Assembly: GCA_024364805.1 (NCBI GenBank)
Contig: CM044518.1
Coordinates: 74,246,773 to 74,275,975 of the forward strand
Source of the DNA: Euprymna scolopes
Lineage: Eukaryota; Mollusca; Cephalopoda; Sepiida; Sepiolidae
DNA: 29,203 nucleotides
Direction: 5' to 3'
Part shown: one piece after another, positions 19,301 through 29,203 of the stretch
Layout of the letters: every line of letters begins with the position of its first letter
Position numbering within the stretch: the stretch's first letter is position 1
Made by a program: the position numbers and the translations under genes
Notes under the pieces: generated by a model
The model's input: only the letters and a program-made list of their open reading frames with translations
Databases searched by the model: none
Told to the model about the DNA's origin: nothing

Positions 19301-22050
19301 TACCACGCCCCAGCTTATAACTTTGGACGGTGTATTAGCACTTTTCCTCTTTGGGTGAACCATGTCCGGCGTTGTTATTTTTTTTTTCTTTTTCTCGCCC
19401 GAACATCGTGGTTCTGGTGTGATTTAGGGGGTGCAATATCAAATGTGTCGCAAACGGTTTCAATAGCCTTTGCTTCTTGGGGGATTCGTTATTCAGGGCG
19501 TATTTTTTCTTTCGACCTGCAAAAAACGTTTTATTGCCATTTTCTCATGCATAAATCGCTAGAATTTAATAAAACAATTGATTGCTTGCGTGAGTAGATT
19601 CTGCCACAAGTAATTAAGTGTCAATAAACCTCACCTAGGATCACGCTTGTAATAATCCATCAGACAATGGGAGAGATATTGCCCAAGGGGTTCCTACAAG
19701 TATTGTTTACCTGATTAGCAGTCTATTTCGTAGAGACGCCGAGTAAAATCGTCCGGTAGTTCTTCCATATTGTGGAAAAACAGTTTGAATGCTATTAATT
19801 GCTGCACGTAATATCTTTTAAGTGATATAAACTTTCGAGAAATAATATGCCAATGCTTGGAAAAACAGAGTTGCAACTAGTAGCTGTTGCGGTGTAGCTG
19901 GAATTTTCATATCCAGTAAAATATCGTCTGCCTTCGACTAGATATTTACGACTGGGTCGGTTGGCGAGGGTGACATCATTTTAGGACTAGCGATAGGGTC
20001 CCATGCCTGATTTTGATTTCTTAGTCAGGCGCTGTTTTCGTTAGGAAAAAGCTACATTTGTTCAGTCTTCAAGATTATCGGTTTGTTTGCGCCTTCTGTT
20101 TGACTTATTGTGGCCTAGAATAGGAAACGTTTCATTTTAATGTTTTTCAAGGCATGGACGTCTGTTGAACTTTATATTTTTGTTTTGCAAAAAAATATTT
20201 ATTTACTGGTTCTATAATTAAAATTCATGAATCCAATCCGACCCCAGTAGGTTAATAGTATTTATTAATACATAAGTTTTTATTTTTGTCTTTCCCATTA
20301 ATGTGAATTTCGCTAATAATTTATCTTCGAAGTTAATTTACTGTTTTGCGTATTTTCAGCAATACGAGTTTATCTAATTTCTTTCGGGCATTTAAATTTA
20401 TTATCGAAAGGTATGAACCCACATCGAGTTGAATTTTTATTTCCTTATGCCGAATTGTTATAGTCTCATATTTTCGAAACCCTTCGTTATTTTCAGTCTC
20501 CGCCAAACACACGGGTTTGGTATTTAATTTTATTTCTGCATATTTTTTTTATGTACTGTTTTTGTATATATTAAATATTTTCTTGATAAATATGACAGTC
20601 CTTAACTTAATGCAAATTACCATATCGATTACACAGAGACGGGTTTTTCTCCCTTCAAATTCTTTCTTAGTTATATTAGCTTGTGTTTTATGTTTAACGT
20701 GTTTTTTAATTGTCTGTCTGCTTTTATGAGCTTAACTCCATCTTCGATATTAATCTAATCTATTTTAATCATTTCTATTTTCTATCAGTCTTTCGATAAC
20801 TTTTGTAATGCTGTTTGGACACGCCTACTAATTTCCACATCTCGACCAGAAGTGCAAATACTAAACATTTAAAATTGTCTCCACTGAAGTTTGAATTCGG
20901 TGCAATGTTTATTCCCCATGTCTGCGCACGTTGCGAAATCATCTTCATTATTCTTCTGCAAATTCAGACATAACCAACACATATGCAATAGAGACTTTTG
21001 TGCTAAATAGTTGTTTAAGAAGTTACATCGTCTCGACGAAAGATAATTCCGACGTTTTACGTGGTAAAATAAAAACTACAAATTTGTTATGCTCGGACCT
21101 CTAGTTTCCGTAATAGTAAATTAACCTTTTTTATGGTCCGACTACTGTTTGAAGTCGATACTAAAAAATATTGAATCTTATGAAAATGCGGTATTATTGG
21201 CGTATTCCTCTTTTACAACTGAAGTAAGCAGCTTTTTCATGTGCTGCTGATTTTCATATTGCTGGATCTCTAGCTTCATGATTTGTTCATTTTGTTGCTG
21301 TTTTCTATCTGAGCATTTCTAGTGTTCAAATAATTGTTGCATGTTTGATAATTGTTATTCAATTTACAGTTTTAATGATTGTTCCAAAGTACTTTGTAAG
21401 GCGGTAAGGCGTATATCCATGTATGGTAGGTAAAATACTGAATTTACCTAAATTAATCAAAGTCGTGTTCGGAGAAGCCAGGTCCTAGTATTTTAGAACA
21501 ACTGGGGGGAAAGGAAACTATTTCTTTCCCTTCAATAATTTTGCAAACGAACGTTTAGCATATAATTTTAAATTCCTTGAAAAATATTTCTTCCAATAAA
21601 TACATTTTTCTATAGAAGAGACAAAGTATATGTCGCGAGAAATATTCAAATATTTAAAGCAAATGTCTTTTCATGGAACAAAACCATGTTGACCGAAGGA
21701 GAAAAACGAAAACAGTATGTACATTTTTTTTAGTCAGCCAAAACTAAAGTAATATTTATTTGATGACGCGAGAAATAAACATGCATTACTTCGTTATTCT
21801 CTTGCTGTTGACAGTACCAAACAAAGTAAAGACAATATATGGAAATATTCTTACTTTTCCCGTATTTGAAATTCAAGATTTTATGTTAACGCACTTATTT
21901 GGTTCTCGCTAGTTCCTCTTTTTCTCCTTTCATCAGTGTTTTCTGAACACGTGCTTGGTTTTATTCAGGCTTCCGCCGTGAGTTCATTTGAATGCTAAGG
22001 ATATTTTAAATTCGAGTGACCTTTGTGAGTTTTAAATCCAACGTCGCCAG

Positions 22051-22186
22051 TGTTAGGGGTTTGAAGTAAAACAGAACGCTAGAAAATAGTAACAACATGT
22101 ATTGCAAAGCAAACAATAGGCGGATTGTTGTTGTAGCAATAGAACGACGTAGATTGTTCCATCGAATATCGCCTGACACCTTACGG

Positions 22187-22259
<73 letters not shown>

Positions 22260-22270
22260 TGTGCGTGTAT
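22051..22270 (-). repeat. Probable 5' LTR of the fossil element
   Basis: Matches the 19.1-kb repeat over about 140 bases. A later (TA)n expansion fills 22190-22256. The plus strand begins TGTTAGGGG next to the primer-binding-site-like sequence. Confidence 0.6.
22190..22256. repeat. (TA)n microsatellite
   Basis: About 33 TA units lying inside the upstream LTR of the fossil element. Confidence 0.97.
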
Positions 22271-22275
22271 GTGAC

Positions 22276-22660
22276 AGGGGAAAATTATTTAAAACTTGCA
22301 TTTAGGTAGAACGCTTTTCATTCAAAAATATTTCAATAAATAAAACGAATAAATAGATTCTACAAAGGCGTTACTCCCTGTACGAGCGTTGATATGCCCA
22401 TTGATAGGGTGTCAGATTCGGGAGTGCTGCTTCTGAATCTCAATGACTACAACGAATCACGTGTCTGTTCATTAGTTTATTTCATATAAATATGTCTATC
22501 TATGCATTCATAAATATATAATGCAAAGTTTTGTGTAGTTTAATTGCCGTATACTTTTCAAAACGTAGCTCAACTTATGTATTGAACACTTGCATAAAAT
22601 ACAGAAAATAAATAGATAAAATTGTATTTATATATGCAATAACAAGTAAATACATATATA

Positions 22661-22691
<31 letters not shown>

Positions 22692-23639
22692 ATATACATA
22701 TATATAAATTATGTATGTGTATATGTGAATATATTCTAGGAGGTACTGAGCAAATTACCCGATTCTCCAAAGTTTTGAAACGTATCTGCTAAGCATAATT
22801 TATAAACTATTGAACTTATCAATATGACGTTTCCAAACACAGATGAATAATTTAAAAAAAATATTCTGTTTTCATCTCAGTGGAAATTTACATTATAAAA
22901 CATCCCTATACACAATAATATCTAATTAATATTACATTTTTCCTATGCTTGAATTACGTCCAATAATGTAATTTGCCTATCTGTTCGACTTAGTGTCATA
23001 TTTTAATCTTTGTTGTGCAAAATTGTGGCCTCTTTTGGACTAATATATTTGTATATCCTATTGTCTTTGACCAAATAGTAACGGCTTGTGCCCAATGTAT
23101 GGGGTTAGTTATGTTGGATCACCATATTTATAATCATCAAGCATTACTTGAGTGTAGTCACCTCTACCCAAAAAATATATATGGCGTTGCGGTTCTGAAA
23201 AAAATGAGGTTTAGTTAAGAAGGGTGATGACAGAATATTTGACCAGATGTTTGAAACCTTGGCAATGATTGTATTTCTAGTTGTCTTGATGGTTTGCTAT
23301 TAATTGAGATGCGTGATGATGTTGTAGTGCGACCATTGAGCAAAATACAATCAGTTATCTCTAGAAAAAGAATGAATGTACAGATTCAAGTGTGAATGTA
23401 ATAGTATAGATCTGCCCTCCTTTGATTAGCTATTGCATGGAGTTGAATACATATAAAATGTGTGTAGCGATTTTTTTCACATTCAAACCACCGAAAGTTT
23501 ATAAAAGTTTATAAAAACACACACACTATTTCAAGCCATTAGTTATAGCTATAAGAAGTATCGACGTGTCTAGAATTCTCGATCGGGACTATTTTCTTTA
23601 CAATTACAAAGTGGGTTGTTCAGTAGCTTCATCAATCCT
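22276..23639. other. Gene-free AT-rich stretch
   Basis: Contains an imperfect TA/TATACA tract at about 22650-22715. A 67-codon plus-strand frame (23015-23218) resembles nothing I know. No repeat end or RNA gene seen. Confidence 0.5.
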
Positions 23640-24215
23640 CGCATAGATCAATCGGTCTGTACAAAACTCCCAAGCTTTGCAGACATTGGGTTTTCCCTCA
23701 CACCACAATCCCACCTATGCACCCAGGCAAGATCATGCTTTGCATCTGGTGTACAAGTCGTCAAGTAGTTCATTTTGAACATCTACAAATAAACGAATCG
23801 GTGACTGTAGACATATATTCTCGACGGAATTGAACTGTGTGCAACAGACATTGAACCAGAATGGGCAGCCAGACTGATGAATCGTAAAGGTAGGGGTTTC
23901 CCCATAACGTCAGGTCGAATGTTGCACGTATGATCATGGATACTCTACAACATTTCTGATGAGAGACTTTGTGCCATCCACATTCTTCACCTGACTTTAC
24001 GCCATTTGATTACCGCCTGTTCTAATTCCTGGATAATCATATTCGTGGGAAATTTTCACTAATAAAGCAGACTTTCGTCAAAACTTCACTGACTTTGTGT
24101 TCAAAATCCTCGAGTCCGATCGCAATGGGGTTGAATAGCTTGAAACACGTTGGAGGGAAGGTTTACATTCCAATGTCGATTAATTCCAAGACTAAATATG
24201 CTACACATACTGTGA
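23640..24215 (+). pseudogene. Mariner (DD34D) transposase remnant
   Basis: Plus-strand pieces in mariner order are HPGKIMLCIW (from 23720), VVHFEHLQINESVTVDIYSR, then in another frame ELCATDIEP and LMNRKG. A changed region follows where the family has HQDNARPH (about 23905-23935). Then come ETLCHPHSSPDFTPFDYRLF (matching HPPYSPDLxPxDYHLF with the last catalytic Asp), FLDNHIRGK, and a C-terminal tail near 24150. It is a separate group from the maT element at 1.5 kb. The second catalytic Asp is not preserved, several frames are used, and no terminal inverted repeats were found. Old, inactive copy. Confidence 0.72.
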
Positions 24216-24619
24216 AGCGTTAATTTTTCCTTTAAATACGGACAGAACCTTATCATTACCTTGCAGAACTTTTATTCCTAGTGAAATTTTCCCAATGTAC
24301 ATGCTCAAGGCATTCATTGCTATATAAGAAAGATTAGGTTTCTAAGCTATCTGCGAAATTAAAATGGAGAGGAAGTAGTCTTTCAATCACGCCCAGCGAT
24401 TCCTGCACACTAACTAAATCAAATTGAGACAAAATTATCCATTATAACCTACACATCCAGGCTCCTTCAGGCATTTGACAGACTTTGGATAGCCACGTTT
24501 TGTGACAGGATGTACGCAATCTTCAATCACACCTCTCCTGAGTCGACATTGTTAAATACCAGTTGCAAGTAAAGTGGTACAGGACGACAGGAAACAAAAC
24601 CGAGATAAGCGGAGAGCAC
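24216..24619. other. Unassigned stretch next to the 5S-like sequence
   Basis: Lies downstream of the 5S-derived sequence on the same (minus) strand. If that is a SINE, part of this may be its body. I recognise no coding frame. Confidence 0.4.
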
Positions 24620-24741
24620 ATACAGCGCCTAAAAATCTCAAATGGTCACCTATCTGGTACTAACCAGGCTCAACGTTGCTTACCTTCAGTGCTCTGATGA
24701 GAACCGGTGTGTCAACGCGATTATATCATGTATGCCCACAC
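24620..24741 (-). rRNA. 5S rRNA-derived sequence (pseudogene or SINE3 head)
   Basis: The minus strand follows animal 5S rRNA over its full length. It has GGCATAC..CGTTGACACACCGG, GGTTCTCATCAGAGCACTG, AAGGTAAGCAACGTTGAGCC, TGGTTAGTACCAGATAGGTG and the end GGCGCTGTATG. The internal promoter blocks for RNA polymerase III are still readable: the A-box-like AGCAACGTTGAGCC and the C-box-like AGATAGGTGACCATT, the latter with changes from GGATGGGTGACCGCC. There is a small insertion near the 5' end and many substitutions, so it is not a working ribosomal gene. No T-run terminator follows at the normal end. Single copy in the window, so either a retro-pseudogene or the head of a 5S-derived SINE. Confidence 0.8.
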
Positions 24742-25706
24742 ACTACTCCTGATTTACTGACAGTATTATATTTATAAGAACGCACAGCAATCTGACCTTG
24801 TAAAATTCAACAAGGGCATAAATAGTTTTCACGATACACTCTAAAGTTCTGATTCATTAATGCTTTTCCTGATGTCTAAGTATCAATACGCAGATATTGC
24901 GCGCGGAAAGTATTCTATGTCATTGAAAAATATGCGACCCAGGAAAAGTAAATCTTATTCCCCGTAAAAAAGCATTTATTAACAACTTTTATGTGCCATT
25001 AAGATTGGAATCAAGTTAAAACAATAAACTTTATGGTTTAAAGTCTTATGTTTTTATGAAAATCCATCATATAATTTTAAATCTGGCAAATATCTGAAGT
25101 TTAAGGCTAAACTTTAAAAGGTGCTATAAATACAATATCTGTAGCAGGTAAGATTTGTTTTCCGATATTTTCGCACTATTAGTATACTTCTTACAAAGAT
25201 TACAATAAAAATGTAATTGTAATGTACATGGAAATCTTGTTTTAATTTTAGTAAAAATCTGTAAATTTATTTTTATTTTAAAATTTCTAAAGTTTAAAGA
25301 TCCTTAGAAAAAGATATTACGAGTAATTGGGTTCTAGTTACTGTTGAGAAAATTTAATGCAAATCTGAAATATGTGACTTTTCAAAAAGGACATTTTGTC
25401 CATATTTGCTGCCTTAAGTCATTTAAAATAGTCCAAAGAAAAGTAAATTTAGGGAATGTTTGATAATTGCTGACTGGTACGTATTATTGAAAATCTGAAA
25501 CATTCGGAAGTGTCTGACTTTAAAAGAAGAGTATTTTCCTCCGTTTTCCCTCCCTGCCTAAAACTTTATTAAAATTAATATAGCCGAGAATATGGGTCTT
25601 ACGCTGAACTGTGTGGCAAAAATCATAATAATCGATTAATTAGCCTAGTAGTAAATTGTATACATAGAATCAACACTAAAGTGAAATAGAGATCGTTTTA
25701 TAATAT
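24742..25706. other. Gene-free AT-rich stretch
   Basis: Very AT-rich with no frame, RNA gene or repeat end recognised. Confidence 0.6.
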
Positions 25707-25840
25707 GTGTTCATGTTTATATCTCAAGATGTCTGCAAATATATGGATCTATTTCTATCCATAACAAGCTCTTCTAGTCTGCTTAAACTTTGGCGCTTCA
25801 ATGAAAAGTTTATTTCGTCTATTTTTCACGTTTTTCTTGA

Positions 25841-26075
25841 AGACTTCGTCGTCACCCTCCTCGTCATTCTCACGTTTTTTCGTTTGTTGTTGTCATGCCC
25901 TTTGCCTGTTTCTTTTTCTTTATGTTGCCTATCTTCTCCTGCAATCGTATTTTCTTCTTCGTGTTCATCTTCTTTCCTTTTTTCTAATACACAACCTCGT
26001 ACGTTTTACTACTTTTTTCTTCCCTTATTTCTTATTGTTATTTTTGTATTCCAGATTTGTTTTCGTTTTTTCTTC
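25841..26075. repeat. Pyrimidine-rich tract
   Basis: The plus strand is dominated by TTC/CTT/TCC. The open frames over it (Ser/Phe/Leu-rich) follow from composition and are not supported as genes. Confidence 0.6.
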
Positions 26076-26091
26076 ATCAAAAGAGATGTAT

Positions 26092-26092
26092 G

Positions 26093-26172
<80 letters not shown>
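26092..26172. repeat. (TA)n microsatellite
   Basis: About 40 TA units. Confidence 0.97.
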
Positions 26173-26175
<3 letters not shown>

Positions 26176-26869
26176 CATCCATGTGAGCGCACATCTATGT
26201 GTATGTGAATTTCTGTGTGCGCACACATGCTCTTCTACATGTGTCTCTGTCTTTTCTTTCTCTTTCTTGGCCAACGTCATCGATTTTTGTCCAAACCACT
26301 GCTGCTTTTGAGGTTCACAAGCAGAATTATATAAGATTCAGGTCAACAAGTTCACATCGGGGAATCAATTCACATATTCTCACTCTTTTCTTTATTTTCA
26401 TTCAAAGACACGCGCAGTTTTACCTCAACGGTCAGTAGAACAACTGTTACTCCCCGTTTTTAAAGTGGAAAACAAAAAGTTTGTGAGATTTTAGAAACTA
26501 GCAGAGAATATATAAAAACTTTAGTAATAAAACAGTTTGTTATATCTCCAAGTGTATATCGGTAAAAAAAATATAATAAATATGTTTAATTTTATTTTAA
26601 AATGAATAAAAGAAATATTCGGATATGGTTTCATGATTGTCCGTTCTATTGTTTTATTCAGTTTTTACAATACTCTATCTAGGTATCTTTCTATTTATTA
26701 ATCTATCAATCAATCCGAAAGCTGATGCAATATCTATACACATTTGTTAACTGACTATGTTTATCAAGGTAAAAACTGTCTATCAAGCACCGGTCTTTGT
26801 CGCATCGACGCGCTTGTTTGTCACTTTAAGAAATTTAAGCAAATTAATTGCACTTTTAACTCATAAGGG
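26173..26869. other. Gene-free stretch
   Basis: No family resemblance in either strand. A 79-codon plus frame (26199-26438) shows only composition. Confidence 0.5.
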
Positions 26870-27095
26870 TAAATACTCTCGACTCACACGAAACTGAAGC
26901 AGAATCTCTTGGTTTCAATCTCGAGGTCCGTAGATGCTAGAGTAATTTCTACGCTAATATCTTCGATGATCAAAAGACTGGCCCTGGAAATCCATTGTTA
27001 ATTTCTGTTTTCCTGACCATACTAACATCCATAAATGTAAATGTAATGTGAACAAGCATCTTCATGCACATCTCTCGTACATGCTGCTCAGTATA
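26870..27095 (+). pseudogene. LINE 3' end fragment (Jockey/CR1-like)
   Basis: Plus-strand pieces match the C-terminus of the 7.3-10.1 kb LINE. LEVRRC lies near 26925 and FYANIF near 26950, followed by a WPWKSIVNFCFPDHTNIHK stretch and KCNVNKHLHAHLS (about 26980-27075). The equivalent in the main LINE is NSIPSSCFPNCTDMQKFKC then NVNRHLAAQ. Frame changes separate the pieces. Only the last 70 or so codons remain, so it is strongly 5'-truncated. An A-rich run at about 27160-27178 may mark the tail. Confidence 0.68.

Positions 27096-28370
<1,275 letters not shown>

Positions 28371-28410
<40 letters not shown>
28371..28410. repeat. (TA)n microsatellite
   Basis: About 20 TA units following the second conserved unit. 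Confidence 0.97.
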
Positions 28411-28413
<3 letters not shown>

Positions 28414-28545
28414 ACCCGATTTCCTTTACTTTAATTTTTACTATTAGTTTATCTTTATCATTCTATTATTAGTATCGCTCTCTGTTACTATTATTATATT
28501 TTTATTATCATTATTATTTTTATTTTATTATATATAAATATATAG

Positions 28546-28547
<2 letters not shown>

Positions 28548-28598
<51 letters not shown>
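28548..28598. repeat. (ATT)n microsatellite
   Basis: About 17 ATT units preceded by degenerate ATT-rich sequence. Confidence 0.96.
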
Positions 28599-28599
<1 letters not shown>

Positions 28600-29203
28600 T
28601 ATATCTACCTACATGCATATTTTATAATTTTATACCTATTCAAGCCATGCCCAGCAATTTTCAATTTAATTTTTATTTCATTCAAATTATTTAATTTCTT
28701 AAAGACCTTTAAGGCAAATGTATTTAAATAGGAAATTCCCTTAACTTTGATGTAACTTTGCTTACTTTAAGAGAACACATCTTAGTTACTCCGAACAAGC
28801 CCCCCACCACGACCAATCCGCGTAAATCCTTAGCGTGTCAAATTCCATATGGCATCGTGACAACAATCGAACAACTCAATAGTGATAACTGCCTACCTGT
28901 TTCACTTGTCCCTTTCTTCATTAAACACATAACTCTCCTGTTTCCTTTCTCCGCCTACCCCTCTTCCTTTCTACATTTCTCTTTCGGCTCTCCATATACT
29001 CGAAATCCGTGTCGTATATGGCTAAATTTTTTAAACTCAACTTCACCCTTGTTCAATGTTTTTTAATTAATTTATTTAATTATTAAATTTAAAATTTAAA
29101 TGTTGTCAGATCAAAATTGAGTTTTACACCCCCTTTTTTCCATCGTCTACTTCCAATATCGTCTTTCATAATCATAATAACCACTTCTGTTCAAGTCTGA
29201 CGA
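28599..29203. other. Unassigned stretch
   Basis: A 102-codon plus-strand frame (28758-29066), Pro/Ser/Phe-rich, starts at an ATG but shows no domain, signal or family resemblance. Chance in pyrimidine-rich DNA is likely. Confidence 0.35.

Larger units (their letters stand above)
19102..22275 (-). mobile_element. Fossil Ty3/Gypsy-like LTR retrotransposon, broken
   Basis: Two related sequences in the same orientation (19102-about 19300 and 22051-about 22270) look like its 3' and 5' long terminal repeats on the minus strand. Each ends with a ...CCTTAACA/CCCTAACA-type terminus. Just inside the upstream repeat is a TGG-starting primer-binding-site-like sequence (about 22033-22050). Between them the minus strand shows Gag-like pieces (about 20.8-21.4 kb) and an aspartic-protease-like piece with LDVGS (about 20.2-20.5 kb), in the expected order. 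Polymerase is not recognisable. At about 3.2 kb it is shorter than typical members and broken many times. The repeats differ strongly (roughly 70 % alike by eye), so it is old. Outer ends approximate. Confidence 0.6.

Noticed and set aside
22053-22770. Ile-Tyr-run frames
   Set aside because: Translations of (TA)n tracts, in part over the fossil LTR.
25707-26311. Open frames of 128 and 135 codons rich in Ser, Phe and Leu, resembling membrane proteins
   Set aside because: The hydrophobicity follows from a pyrimidine-rich tract and then a TA microsatellite. No codon pattern or family match supports a gene.

Overview
This is a eukaryotic, intron-less-looking, AT-rich intergenic or intronic window. 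It holds no host protein-coding gene that I can support. It is a graveyard of decayed transposable elements cut through by long (TA)n, (ATT)n/(AAT)n and (AAC)n microsatellites. The mix of maT-type and DD34D mariner elements, a Jockey/CR1-like LINE, a Penelope-like element, hAT, Helitrons and abundant trinucleotide tracts fits an invertebrate, most likely a mollusc and perhaps a cephalopod. That assignment is inference, because no host gene is present to anchor it.

Left part (1-4.9 kb). After about 1.4 kb without genes comes a truncated DD37D (maT) mariner transposase on the minus strand (1.53-2.01 kb). It is followed by the 3' part of a second LINE type on the minus strand (2.06-2.80 kb). A 146-bp piece of that LINE, with its flanking trinucleotide tract, recurs in inverted orientation at 4.52-4.67 kb. 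A fossil LTR-retroelement pol segment lies at about 2.96-3.96 kb, minus strand.

Centre-left (4.9-10.7 kb). A G-poor, gene-free stretch leads into the best-preserved element, a plus-strand Jockey/CR1-like LINE. Its endonuclease and reverse transcriptase run from about 7.3 to 10.13 kb with two nonsense codons and three frameshifts. A 48-bp inverted copy of its own endonuclease-coding sequence sits inside the end of the reverse transcriptase domain.

Centre (10.7-18.8 kb). In order there are a Penelope-like remnant with a GIY-YIG nuclease domain (minus, 11.4-12.4 kb), a 934-bp non-autonomous Helitron with both termini (plus, 13.0-13.95 kb), and a hAT transposase remnant (minus, about 14.0-14.7 kb). 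A decayed autonomous Helitron then runs on the minus strand from its start codon at 18394 down to about 14.8 kb. A plus-strand LINE fragment (16.63-17.79 kb) is nested in it and flanked by a probable target-site duplication. Another LINE 3' end lies at 18.55-18.80 kb on the minus strand.

Right part (18.8-29.2 kb). There is a short, much-broken Ty3/Gypsy-like fossil with two related terminal repeats (about 19.1-22.3 kb), a DD34D mariner remnant (23.64-24.22 kb, plus), a 5S rRNA-derived sequence (24.62-24.74 kb, minus), one more LINE 3' end (26.87-27.10 kb, plus), and microsatellite-rich DNA that includes a 322-bp-spaced direct repeat near 28 kb. Nothing here works together as a pathway. The layout records successive insertions, with the LINE inside the Helitron as the clearest relative date.
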